From positions 316,080-380,079 of the forward strand of contig NW_025064916.1 of NCBI RefSeq assembly GCF_019112545.1: 64,000 nt of DNA, written 5' to 3'. Within the stretch, counting starts at the first letter, position 1. Each line of letters begins with the position of its first letter. Positions 1-11,399 of the stretch are shown piece by piece. The notes under the pieces were generated by a model. That model was not told where the DNA came from and did no database searches. It saw only the letters and a list, made by a program, of their open reading frames with translations. This stretch comes from Guyanagaster necrorhizus (taxonomy: Eukaryota; Basidiomycota; Agaricomycetes; Agaricales; Physalacriaceae). The position numbers and the translations under genes were made by a program.

Positions 1-1200
1 TGGCTAAAGATGGGCCAAGACATCAAACAATATATGAAAGAGTGCAAGATATGCTAATAAAGAAAGTTGACAACATAATTATATGCTGTATCACTATATC
101 CAAATGAAATCCTACAGGCACTATAGATGCATGTCTCTGTCAACATAATAACTAGACTACTGAAATGCAATAGCTATGATGCTATTATTATCATAGTTGA
201 TCACTTCTCAAAGGTGATTATTCTGGTCATGTGCTTGATAGAACTAACTTGGGAAAGATGAGCTAAGATACTTTGTGATGAGGTATATGCTAAATATGAT
301 ATACTTTAAGTGGTAATTTCTGATCAAAGACTATAATTTGTCTCAAGGTTTTTGGATGACTTGTATCATCTTCTTAACATTTAGTAGAATGCCTTGACTG
401 CATATCACCTACAGACTGATAGGCAAATGGAGCAAGTTAATCAAGAGATTGAGAAGTATTTTTGTCTCTTTATTAACTATTGATAGGATGGCTGGGTAGA
501 ATGGCTTGCTCTTGCAGCATTCCAATATAACAACTGTATCTATTCTGCTATGGGTAAAACACTCTTCTTTATCAACTATGGCTGACATCTGAATATATCC
601 CACACTGAATGTGCTCATACCACTATACTCACATCTTTCAACTTCACTCATACCATATCTAAAATTCATAATAAAATCTGTGCTACCCTTAAAAAGGTGG
701 CCTTCTTGATGAAAGCCCAATATGATAAACACCATATTTCTGCCTGCTCTTATAATGCTAATGACAAGATCTAGTTAGATATAGTCAACCTTCACCTACC
801 ATATCCCAAAAGAAAATTCACAGACAAATATACAGGACTATTTTCCATCATTGCCAAAGTCAGAGCTTCTATATATAAACTATGCCTTCTAGCCATCTGA
901 AAAATCTATGATGTCTTTAATAAATCTCTCCTTACTCTTTTCATTGCATTCACTTTCTCAAATCAAGAATGACCACCACCTCCATTCTCTGACTTAGTTG
1001 ATGATAAAGAACATTATAAAATTGATCAAATCCTTAATCATCATCTGCAAAAGATCCATGCATATGGCAGCAGAATGACTACAACAGTTGACTATTTAGT
1101 TAGTTGGAAGAACTATGATCTGGAATCTAACCAATGGATAAACAAAAAATATATAAATGCTATCAACACTATATGTGACTATAAATTATCTCTAAATTAA
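1..1200 (+). pseudogene. Decayed pol 3' part of element Z: integrase and chromodomain
   Basis: In one main frame the following are legible. First comes the end of the integrase zinc finger. The integrase core follows, with a V-D-H-F-S-K segment near 196-215, V-I-S-D-Q near 313-330 and the Q-T-D-R-Q...E block near 410-450, which are the positions of the D,D,E triad. Next is the C-terminal integrase region with K-x-x-L-D-I-V-N-L-H-L-P (about 770-800). Last is a chromodomain (about 1015-1190) with Y-K-I-D-Q-I-L, V-D-Y-L-V-S-W-K-N-Y and the N-Q-W-I-N motif. Several TAA/TAG/TGA codons break the frame, so it cannot make protein. The frame closes at L-S-L-N-stop just before the polypurine tract. Confidence 0.85.
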
Positions 1201-1233
1201 GCTATCAGGATGATAGTTTTAAAGAGAGGGTAA

Positions 1234-1702
1234 TGTTATGATTTTTCCTATTTTCTTATTCTTTTTCTTCAATCAATCTCTATTTATGCTTAGTCAGAGT
1301 GCCTAGACCAGTGCTTAGGACTGTGGAATAGGCTTAGTCATTACAACAAGCTGATCTATCATTGTCCTCTGATGTAATGACAGACTCTTGATGATGCATA
1401 ATGGCTTTTTGTAGATAGTAGTGATGTCTAAGGACAATAAGCACAAAGACCTGAACAAGTACAATAGGCAGTAGTATATTTATCTTGATAAACAAGTAGT
1501 ATATAAGTAGGCTAGCTCTTGCTGGTATAGCTCCAGCTTTGAGCTAAAGTTTATTCATACCATTTCACTCTTGAGCCAATTTGTAAAAGCTTTGAAGCAT
1601 ATTAGTCAACAAAGCATAACAGTGGACTCTAGCATGACTGTATGAGCATAATACAGCATTAGTTTATCATATGTTTTGATCACATGCAACTTGGATCTAA
1701 CA
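1234..1702 (+). repeat. 3' LTR of element Z (469 bp)
   Basis: The LTR starts TGTTATGATTTTTC directly after a purine tract and ends GGATCTAACA, giving TGTTA/TAACA termini. It contains a TATATAAG box (1499-1506) and, about 36 nt downstream, AGCTTTGAGCTAA (1535-1547), the self-priming motif described for the full-length elements. Confidence 0.9.
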
Positions 1703-1772
1703 GTATAAGATAAGCAGTAAAATATATATAAATAAAATATGATATTAAAGCTATGAAAATTGAATCTCAACA
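1703..1772 (-). repeat. Inner part of the Copia 3' LTR
   Basis: These 70 bp match 44087-44151 of the other Copia LTR with a few transitions and end with the same CAACA terminus. The outer part of the LTR is displaced by element Z and lies beyond the left edge of the window. Confidence 0.8.
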
Positions 1773-1887
1773 CTCTCACTATTTCATAATATTTTGAGAG
1801 TCTGAAATAAAAAGGATAAAAGAGGGTATAATAAGTGAATCTAGAGAAATCAGTCTCTCACTGTTACTATGATTCTTAGATACCAGT

Positions 1888-2355
1888 CTAGAGGATAATT
1901 TCCTCATTATAAGATTTGATAGCCTGTGCCATCATCAAGATAGTCAGTATAGTGATCTGATTAAAGAGGAATATCTCACACTCATTCTTGAAGTGACTCT
2001 CTCTGATTGCAACTATAGCAGATAATTGTAGATTGGTTAATTGGCAAATGAGACTGACTGAAGTTAGTGGCAAGTGCAAAATAGTCAGGAGAATCAGTCT
2101 TCTCCTTGGATTGATGAGTTTCCTCATTGAGGATGTGGAAAATAATATAGGAGAGGTCAGTGTGCTGAGGATTGTTGTCATATGAATGAGAAAGAGATTC
2201 TATGATAAAAGCAATAGCTAATCTATCAGTATATATTTTGCCTAAAGCCTTTAGCTTATTAATGATCATCTGAATATTTCTGATATGGTCTCTCATATGT
2301 ATCTTCTCCCTAGCTTTCTTCAATCTAATAAGCTGTCTTCACATCACAATGACAC
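1888..2355 (-). pseudogene. Copia gag, C-terminal part with zinc knuckle
   Basis: Read on the minus strand from 2355, this shows the UBN2/Copia-gag pattern: a helical stretch with H-I-R-N-I-Q-M-I-I-N-K-L, then S-L-S-H-S-Y-D, then a CCHC zinc knuckle (C-Y-S-C...H...C, about 1960-2020). A frameshift inside the knuckle splits it between two frames. The N-terminal part of the same gag lies at 43436-43760. The two are in the same frame once element A and one TSD copy are set aside. Gag forms the particle in which reverse transcription occurs; here it is broken by stops. Confidence 0.75.
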
Positions 2356-2816
2356 TGTTAAGCTTAAGTTGCACATGGTCATTAGCACATAATAAACTGA
2401 TATCACTTTATGTTTGAGTGTTCCATCAGAGTCCACTGATATGCTTATTGATCAGATATATCAAGGCCATTACTGATTGGCTCAAGAGTGAAGTGGTATG
2501 AAGATAAACTTTAGCTTGAAGCTGAGGTTATCCTAGCAAGAGCTGTTTTATTTATATACTATAAGTCCTAGCTATTATAAATAACACTATCTATTGTGTC
2601 TGTCCTTGTTGTTGTGCCTGTTGCCTTTGGGTATCACTACTAGCCATAAAAGAATGATTGTTCATTGTCAAGCATCATTGTCACATTAAAAGACAATGAC
2701 CAATCTGGCTTATTGTGCTGACTAAGCCAGTCCCACAGTCTTAAACACTGGTCCAGGCACTCTGACTAAGCATAAATAGAGATCAAAGTCAATAAAATAA
2801 AAGAAAAATCATAACA
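2356..2816 (-). repeat. 3' LTR of element A (461 bp)
   Basis: On the plus strand it runs from TGTTAAGCTTAAG to AAAAATCATAACA. The adjoining bases (2817-2832) are the reverse complement of a polypurine tract. The priming motif lies at 2511-2523. Confidence 0.92.
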
Positions 2817-2837
2817 TTACCCTCTTCTTAAGACTAT

Positions 2838-3210
2838 TGTTCTGATGGCTTAATTCAAAGATAATTCATAGTCACATATAGCATCTTCTGCATTTATTTG
2901 TTTCTCATTGACTCACTGGTTTGATTCTAGGCCATAACCTTTCCAACTGATCAAATAATTGACTGTTGTTGTAGTCTCTCTATTCTTTGCTCTGACTTTG
3001 TGCAGTTTGTGATTCAGAATTTGATTGATTTCATAATGTTCTTTATCATTAATGAGATCTGACAGCAGTGGTGGAGGTCATTCTTGGTTTGAGAAGGCTG
3101 GAGCAATGAAGGAGATGAGAAGGGATTCATTGAAAATGTCATAGATCTTTCAGTTTGAAGGAAGTCATAGTTTGTATGCAGAGGCACTGATTTTGGCTAT
3201 TATTAGGAAT
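2838..3210 (-). pseudogene. Element A pol fragment: chromodomain and integrase end
   Basis: On the minus strand this is the 3' end of pol. It includes a chromodomain (about 2860-3060) with the V-x-Y-L-I-S-W-K-G-Y-like and N-Q-W-V-N-E-like segments, and the start of the integrase C-terminal region. It is cut at 3205/3211 by element B and resumes at 19241. Stop codons are present. Confidence 0.8.
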
Positions 3211-3650
3211 TGTTAGGTCTAAGTGACATATGACTATATACATGTGATAGACAAGTGCTATATCATGTTTGTATCATCATGCTTGAATCTACTTTATGTG
3301 TTTAATAATGATATATCCCAAGATCAAGACTTTAGTTGACTTGAGTAGAAATAGTAGAATAAAGAATAGTTCAAGACTGGGGATATATGATATTGTCTAT
3401 GCTACTTATATATCATTTGTCTTCTAGATAAATATAGTATCACTAATTATGAGTATCTGTGCTATAATACTCATTGTCCTAGAATATCATAGTTATCTAC
3501 AAAAGGAAGATTGTCTTATTGTCAGAGTGTTGCTACTTATTGTAAGACAATGATCAAGATGCTGACTGAGGTTATCCCACAGTTTTAAGTGCTGGCTTAG
3601 ACATCTTTGAATAGAGGTAAAAATAATGAAAATAATGAAAAATCATAATA
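3211..3650 (-). repeat. 3' LTR of element B (440 bp)
   Basis: Starts TGTTAGGTCTAAG and ends AATCATAATA; the expected terminal TAACA has become TAATA, a C-to-T change. It is followed by a pyrimidine tract (3651-3662) that is the polypurine tract on the minus strand. Confidence 0.9.
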
Positions 3651-3683
3651 TTACTCTCTCCTTAAGACCATTGTCCTAATAGC

Positions 3684-6600
3684 TTAATTTAGGGATAACT
3701 CATACTCATAGATGGCTGCATCAGCATTCATTTATTTTTCATTCATCCACTGGTTCAATTCTGGACTATATTCCTTCTAACTGACCAAATAGTCAATCAT
3801 TGTTATCATGCCCTCATCTCATACCTTGACTTTGCATATTTTATAGTCAAGAATCTGATTAATCTTATAATATTCCTCATCTTTGATAAGATTAAGAGGC
3901 AGTGGTGGTGATCATTCTTGGTTGAGAAAGGTGGATGTGATATATAGTATTAGGAGAGATTCATTGAATGTATCATAAATATGTCAGATAGTTGGAATGT
4001 AGAATTTGTATATACCAGCACCAATCTTTGCTAGAATAGGAAACAGTTCTGTGCATTTGTTAGTGAGCTTCTGTTTGAGACATGGTAGATGTAGATTTAT
4101 CATATTGAGCCAAACTTTATCATTAATGGCATAATTATAAGTGATATGATGGTGTTTGTCATACTGTGATTTCATAGCAGTGATGGCTTTTTCAAGGGTG
4201 GTCTATGTTTCAAAATGAATTTTTGTCATTTCGATAGCAAAATTTGATGAGACAGGAGTAGTTATGTGGGATTTAGTAGTAACAATGACTCTGGGGTGTC
4301 ATCTGTAGTTTATGAAGAACAGAGTCTTTCTGATTGCTGAGTGGATCCAGTTGTTGTATTAGAAGGCTGCAAGGGCAAGCCATTTCATTCAGTCATTCTG
4401 TTAATAGTTAATGAACATTCATAGATACTTTTTGAGTTTCTGATTGATGCATTCAGTCTGTTTATCAGTCTGGGAGTGATAAGCTGTTGACATGTTACTC
4501 TGAAACCTGAGAAGCTGATATAAGTCATTGAGAAACTTTGATACAAATTGTGGTCCTTGGTCAGAGATGACATTTTGTGGCATTTCATATTTAGAATAGA
4601 CCTCATCTTGAAGGATCTTGGCCTATTCTTTCAATGATAGTTTGATGATGGTAGTGATTGAGATGATGGCTTTTGAGAAATAGTTGATGATGATAATGAT
4701 CATATTGTAGCTATTACAGTCAGGTAGCCTGGTGATCATGTTGACAGAGATATAGGACCAGGGAGTTGTTGGAACCTCATTTGGATGGAGTGGAGCAGCT
4801 CAAGCTCTTATTGAGGATTTGGTCCTTTAGCATATTTTACATTCTCTCACATATTTATCAATGTCCTGCTCTATCTTTGGCCACTAGTATTCTCTTAATA
4901 CTAATTCCTTCATCTTTGAAATGATAGAATGCCTGGCCATTATATAGTCATATGATATGGTGATTATCTCTCTATGCAGCACTGGTTGTCAGAGAATATA
5001 GATGTGGCCATCATAGTAGAGTAGATCATCATGCTTTGTGATGCCCCTTTCATAGTTTAATGATATCATAATTTCCTGATCTCACAACTTGGGTTGTCAA
5101 GTCACACTGCATATCTTGGCATATACTTCTTCCTCCATTAGCATTATCATTGCCTGAAAGTGCTCAGCCTTTAATAGTACTACTTCCTTGTTGTTCTCTC
5201 CTCTTTGGTCATGATCAGCTTATCAGCTGAGGAGATCAGCCTTTTTATTGGCCACCTCCACTTTATGATGTAGTATATAGTTGTACTCAGTGAGTTCTAT
5301 TACCCAGCATGCTTGTCATTAGTTTGGCTTCTGAGAGAGGCAGAAGTATTATAAATTTTGATGATCCATTCATACTTTGAATGTCTGTATCACTCTAATT
5401 AGGTAATGGTGTCATTCAGCTAACACTAGCATGATGGCCAGCAGCTTCTTGTTATAGATCTCATAATTTCACTCCATGACTGATAAGGCCTTGGAGAGAA
5501 ACACTACAGATCACCACCTTCCCTCCTGTTCTTATAAGAGAACTGTGCTAATAGCTACCTCACTTGAATCTGCTTTCACTCTAAATCTTCCTTCTTGTGT
5601 GAGGATTACTAGAATGATATCTTCAGCCAATTTTCTTATCAGGTCATTGAATGCTATCAATTGAGAGAAGCTCCACACCTATAGAGCATTATCAGTGAGC
5701 TGTGTCATGGGTCAGACAATCTTGCTATAATTATAGATAAACCATCAATAGAAGTTGGTGAAGCCTAAGAATGATTGGAGTTTCTTCTTCTTTGTCAGTT
5801 CCAGCCACTCTGTTACTCTAGCTATCTTTACTGGGTCTATCTGGATGCTCTCTTCACTGATAATAACCCCTAGATATTTGGTTTCTAAGACCTCAAACTT
5901 GCACTTCTCAACTTTGAGAAATAATTTGTGTTTTCTCATTAGCTCAAGAACCTATCATATCAACTGCTGATGTTCTTCCTGGTCTTTGGACATGATTAGT
6001 ATATTGTCTAAATATATTATTACCTTTTCAGTAGCAATCAGATTCTTGAAGATATCATTCATCATCCATTGGAAGGTTGCTGGTGAATTTGTTAGGCTAA
6101 AGAACATGATGGTTGATTTGAACAGGCCTCAGTTAGTGTAGAAGACCACTTTTCACTTGTCTCCTTCTTTAATCCATATATTATTATATCCCTATCAGAC
6201 ATTAAGCTTGGTATAGTAGTGGGCTTCCTGGAGCTTGTCTATTAATTCTGAGATGAGCAGTAGAGAGTACTAATTTTTGATAGTTATTTCATTTAATTTC
6301 TAGTAATCTTACACTGGTTGGAGCTTTCCATCCTTCTTCTTGATGAAGAAGAAAGAAGAAGCCATCAGAGATTTGGATGGCCAGATCTGTCTGCTAGTGA
6401 GATTCTCATTGAGGAACTTATTGAGTTCTTTCTGTTTCTAGTGCCTAAGGAGATAGACCTTGTAATTAAGGTTTGTGTTCACATTTGGTGCTAGTTTGAT
6501 GGTGTAGTCCCATAGTTTGGAGTTGGAGAGCTTATCAAAGTTTTTCTTTTTGAACAAGTCATAGTAGTCTTATGCCCATTCAGAGACCATTTCCTCAAAT

Positions 6601-7364
6601 GTCCAGGCTTCTCTTCTCTGATTTGCCTTGGCCACTAGGTCATTGGTGTGATAGACCATCTGTAGTCATAATACAGGGTCTATATTGATAATGAAAATCA
6701 TCTCACCATCCTCCATCTTCTTGTTCCACTTGTCCTCAGGATCACTATCTAGGAGTGTGAATGACATTCTTCAGCAGCAACACCAAGTGAATGTGAGTTG
6801 TCTGGTCTTCTAGTTGATGAGTGGGTTATATCATATTAGCCAGTCATGACCAAGAAACAGCTCTTTGGTTCTTAGCTCAGTGACAGTGAGATTGATCCTT
6901 TCTGAATGATTCTCAATTGCTAATCAGAGTTCTATGTACCCAGTAATTGACCTGACTTGGTTCTTAGTCCCATCAGCATTATAGACTAGTATTGAGGCTG
7001 CTGTGGCTTTAGTGGAGAGCTGATGTCTGTTGATGAAGGCTTGATTGATAGAACTTCTTGTACAACTATTGTCAATCAAAGTGGTGACAGCAAAAGTAGC
7101 CTAATTTGTGAGGGTTTGGATTTGCATCTTCATGGTAAAGTTATGCCCATAGGCCTTCTGTCATCAGATGAACTTCTTTGATCCTCTTAACTTGTCTAGT
7201 CACTCCAATGCTTTCTCCCACTCTGCTTTTTTTACTCTCTGCACTAGTTCATCATTTATCTCACTGATCTTAGATCAGTGGATCTATTTTTATAAGGCAG
7301 TGACTGCTCCTTCATGAGATCAGATAGTTTTGATGTTCCTTTAGGTCTATTCAATGTCAAATGA
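3684..7364 (-). pseudogene. Element B pol: protease to chromodomain, decayed
   Basis: The order on the minus strand is protease (about 6830-7130), RT (about 5740-6420), RNase H (about 5180-5560), integrase zinc finger and core (about 4200-4950), integrase C-terminal region (about 3960-4190) and chromodomain (about 3690-3890). The protease active-site triplet D-S-G reads D-N-S. The RT box is Y-L-D-N instead of Y-L-D-D (about 6003-6025), a G-to-A change that removes a catalytic aspartate. Many stops occur. The longest clean pieces are at 5745-5939 (RT end, with Y-L-G-V-I-I-S) and 3984-4175 (integrase C-terminal region). Confidence 0.85.
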
Positions 7365-7824
7365 TGTTAGAGCCAAGTGACACATGTTTAATATCACATG
7401 GTAAATAGGTGCTGTATTATATTCATACAATTATGCCTAAGTCCAAATATGTGATATATATAGATGTTATATCTCAAGGTCTATGCAAGTAGACTCAAGT
7501 AAATGGGTATGATAAAGAATAATTTGAGACTAGAGATATATGATGCTGTCTATACTACTTATATACTTCTAAGTCTGTTATTAAATATACTACTACTAAT
7601 TGTAAATGTCTGTACTATAGTACTCATTGTTCTGATGAGATAATGCTATCTATAAAAGGCTTGTTGTGTTGTTGTTAGAATATCACTACAAGTCAAGAGA
7701 TAATAGCTGATTGTGCTGACCAAGATTGTCTCATGGTCTTAAATGCTGATATAGATGCTCTGACTAAGCATAAATAGGAGTTAATACTGTGAGAAATAGA
7801 AATAAAAGTAGAAAAATTATAATA
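7365..7824 (-). repeat. 3' LTR of element C (460 bp)
   Basis: Starts TGTTAGAGCCAAGTGACA and ends AAATTATAATA. Across its first 125 or so bases it differs from the partner LTR at 14 positions, all transitions. Confidence 0.92.
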
Positions 7825-7854
7825 TTACTCTCTCCTTAAGACTATCATCCTGAT

Positions 7855-10800
7855 GGCTAAATTAAGGGATAATTTATAATCATATATAACATCATCAGCA
7901 TTCATATATCATTCATTGACCTATTGGTTAGATTCAGATCCATACTCTTTCCAACTAACAAGATAGTTAATAGTTGTTTTCATGTCTCTGCCTCATGTCT
8001 TTATGCATCAAGTTTTGTAGTTTAGAACCTGATTCACTTTATAGTGCTCTTTATCATTGATCAGGTCTGATGGTAGCAATAGTGGTTGTTCTTGATTAGG
8101 AAAGACAGAGGTGACAAATAGAATTAGTAGTGTTTTGTTGAATGTGTTATGGATCTGTCAGTATAGTGGTAGTCAAAGTTTATATGCAGAGGCACTGGCT
8201 TTTGCCATGATTGTGAAGAGGCCAGTGCATTTATCATTAAGTTTTCATTTCAGATGTAGGAGATGGAGGTTCATCATATTCAGCCAAACTTTATCATTGA
8301 TTTGATACAAGTGAGCTGGTCATTGGTGCTTATTATACTGTGTTTTTATCATATGAGCAGTCTTTCAAAGGGTGGTTTCAGTTTCAAGGTGAATCTTTGC
8401 TATGTCTGCAGTGAAGTTGGTGGAGATAGGGGTGGTCATGTGAATGTATATAGTTTTAGCTATATTTGAGTGATGGCTATAGTTGATGAAGAAGAGAGTT
8501 TTACCAGTAGCTGAGTAGATGCAATTATTATGTTGGAAGGCTGCAAGTGCCAGCCATTCAGTCCAGTCATCCTGGCAGTAGTTGATGAACATTTATAGAT
8601 ACTTCTCAATTTCTCAGTTGACATGCTCTGTTTGGCCATCTATCTATAGATGGTAAGTCATTGATGCATTGCTGCAAATGTTGAGCAGTCTGTATAAGTC
8701 ATCAATAAACTTCAAAATGAATTGTGATTCATGGTCTGAAATAATGACTTGTGGTATGCCATATTTTGCATAGACTTTATTGTGAAGTAATTTTGCTCAT
8801 CTTTCTGAGGATAGCTCCATTAAGCACATAATCAGAATGATTGCTTTAGAGAAGTGATCAATGATTACAATGATCATATTATAACTGTTGCATTCTGATA
8901 GTCCTATGACTATATTGACTGAGATATGAGTCTATGGTTGTATCAGTACCTCATTCAGATACAATGACACCATACAGGCTCAGGTTGAGGATTTGGCCCT
9001 TTGATATATCTCACACTCTTTGATGTATTCCTTAATATCTTTTGCTATTTTTGGCTATCAATACTCCCTTAACATTAACTTCTTAGTTTTGGTGATCCTC
9101 AGATATCCAGCTGTTGCATGGTCATAGCTCACTGTTATGATCTCTCCTCACAGTGATCAATCCCAAGAGATATAGAGCTATTTGTCATAGAAGAGAAGAT
9201 CATTGTTTCAGGAGATACTGCATTTGTAGTTCAAAGATGTCACAATTCTCTGGTCTCACAGATTGGGTTGACACACAGTGCTGTGAATCTTGTCATGTAT
9301 CTCCTTCTCCATCAGTATCACTATAGCTCAAAAGTGTTCTGGTTTGAGCAATACTACCCCCTCATTATCCTCTTCTCCCTGATTATGATCAGCCCTCTGA
9401 CTGAGCAAATCAGCCTTTTTGTTTGCTAAGCTGGTCTTGTAATGCAGTATGTATTGATATTTGGATAATTCTGTCACCTATCAAGCCTGTCAGTGGTTGA
9501 GTTTCTGGAGAAGTCAGAAATATCAGAGGTTTTGATGATCAGTCCATACTTTGAAGATCTGAGTGGCTCTAATAAGATAGTATCACCACTCTGCCAATGT
9601 GAGCATGATGGCTAGGAGTTTCTTGTTGTAGATTTTATAATTCCTCTCTGTCATCATCAACACCTTAGAGAGGAACATGACAAGTCTCTATTTTCCATTC
9701 TGCTCTTATGATAATACTGCTTCTATTGTCCTTTCACTGAAATCTGCCTTGACTCAAAATTTCCTATCCTAGCTGGAGATTGCCAGAATTATATTCTCTG
9801 CCAGTCATTGCTTGAGCTCATTGAACACTGACTGTTGGGATAGTTTCCAGTAAGCTGGATTATAGGTTATATGATCTTGCTGTAATCTCATATAAACCAG
9901 TGGTAGAAGTTTGTAAAGCCAAAGAAAGACTGCAGCTCTTTCTTCTTTGTCAGTTTTAGCCACTCTGTTACTTCAGTCATCTTGATTGGATCTATTTGAA
10001 TGCTTCTCTTGCTGATGATAACCCCTAAGTACTCTGTTTCCAATATTTTAAACTCACACTTTTTGGCTTTGAGAAATAGCTTGTTTTTTCTCATCAGCTT
10101 GAGTACTTATTGTATGAGTCATCAGCATTCTTCTCTGTCCTTCAACATTATAAGTATATCATCCAGATAGATGGTTACCTTTTCAGTGGTGATAAGATCC
10201 TTGAAGATATCATTCATCATCTATTAGAAGACCACCAGAGAGTTGGTTAGCCTGAAGAATATAACTATGGTTTTGAACAACCCTTAGTTAGTCCTGAATG
10301 CTGCCTTCCATTCATCCCCTTTCTTGATTCTCACATTATTGTACCTCTATTGGACATCAAGTTTAGTGTAGAACTAGGCCCTATGGAGTTTATCCATTAG
10401 TTCTGAGATAAGAGAGAGTGGGTATTGGTTTTTGATCATCATCTCATTAAGATGTCTATAGTCCTGTACTGGTCAGAGTTTGCCATCCTTTTTTTTGATG
10501 AAGAAGAATAGTGATGCCATCAGAGACTTTGATGGTCAGGTTTGCCCACTGGAGAGGTTCTCTTCCAGGAACTTGTTGAGTTTTTGCTGCTCATAGTGTC
10601 CTAAGAGGTACATTTTACAGTCTAGATTGGCATTAGCATTTGATACTAACTCAATCACATGATCTCAGAGTTTGGACATGGATAGCTCATCAAAGCTTTC
10701 TTCGGTGAAAAGATCATGATAATCCCTTGCCCACTCAGAGACCATTTCCTTGAACATCTTTTCTTCCTTCTCCTCATTTGCTTTGGCTGCTAGATCATTA

Positions 10801-11390
10801 GCATGGTAGACTGCCTGTATTCATAGGGCTTCTTCAAAGTCTACTATGAGAATTGATTCTCTATCCTCCATTTCTTCATCTCATCTGTTCTTGGGGTCTG
10901 CATTGGAGAGTATGAATGACATCTTTTGACAGTGACACTGGGTGAAGGTGATTTATCCAGTTTTCTAGTTGATGAGTGGATTGTGTCAGATGAGCCAGTC
11001 ATGCTCCAAGAACAGTTCTTTAGTTTTGAGTTCTGTAATGGCAAGGTCAATCTGTTCCAAATGGTCTCTGATCATCAGATGAAGTTCCACAAACTCTGTG
11101 ATTGACCTGGCTTGATTCTTAGTGCTATTAGCATTATAGACAGGAATTGAGGCTGTCATAGCTTTAGTGGAGAAGTGATGCTTGTTGACAAAAGCTCGAT
11201 TGATAAAGCTTCTGGTATAGCCACTGTCAATCAGAGCTGTAACCACAAAGTTCTCCTGATTGGTGAGGGTCTGGATTCATACTTTGGTCACAAGATTCTA
11301 TCCATAGATCTTCTGTCATTAGATAAACTTCTTTGGTCTTCAGAGTTTGTCTAATCATTCCAGGGCCTTCTGTCACTCTGCCTTTCATAA
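7855..11390 (-). pseudogene. Element C pol: protease, RT, RNase H, integrase, chromodomain
   Basis: This is the best copy of pol on the minus strand. The protease (10986-11246) keeps A-L-I-D-S-G and ends with E-H-D-W-L-I. RT (about 9880-10560) keeps V-T-I-Y-L-D-D (about 10155-10180) and the F-L-G-F-T-N-F-Y-like segment (9888-10094). RNase H is at about 9400-9750. The integrase zinc finger is at about 9000-9130. The core (about 8365-8990) keeps V-I-I-S-D-H and the D-D-W-T-E-W-L-A-L-A-A-F-Q segment. A chromodomain follows at about 7860-8060. Stops, mostly TGA and TAG, break every domain. Pol products would copy and integrate the element; the chromodomain would guide it to methylated histone H3 if the family rule holds. 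Confidence 0.88.
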
Positions 11391-11399
11391 TCCTTCTAT

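Larger units (their letters stand above)
1..1702 (+). mobile_element. Ty3/gypsy chromovirus Z, 5'-truncated by the window edge
   Basis: This is the 3' end of a degenerate gypsy element read on the plus strand. It begins inside the integrase zinc-binding region (a W-x-K-M-G-Q-D-I-K-Q-Y-like stretch at position 1), runs through integrase and chromodomain, then a purine tract (1221-1233) and a 3' LTR. The element ends at 1702 inside the left LTR of the Copia element. The next bases (GTATA) are the likely right-hand TSD, and the matching intact Copia LTR shows uninterrupted sequence at the equivalent point. The 5' part lies outside the window, so the left TSD cannot be checked. Confidence 0.85.
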
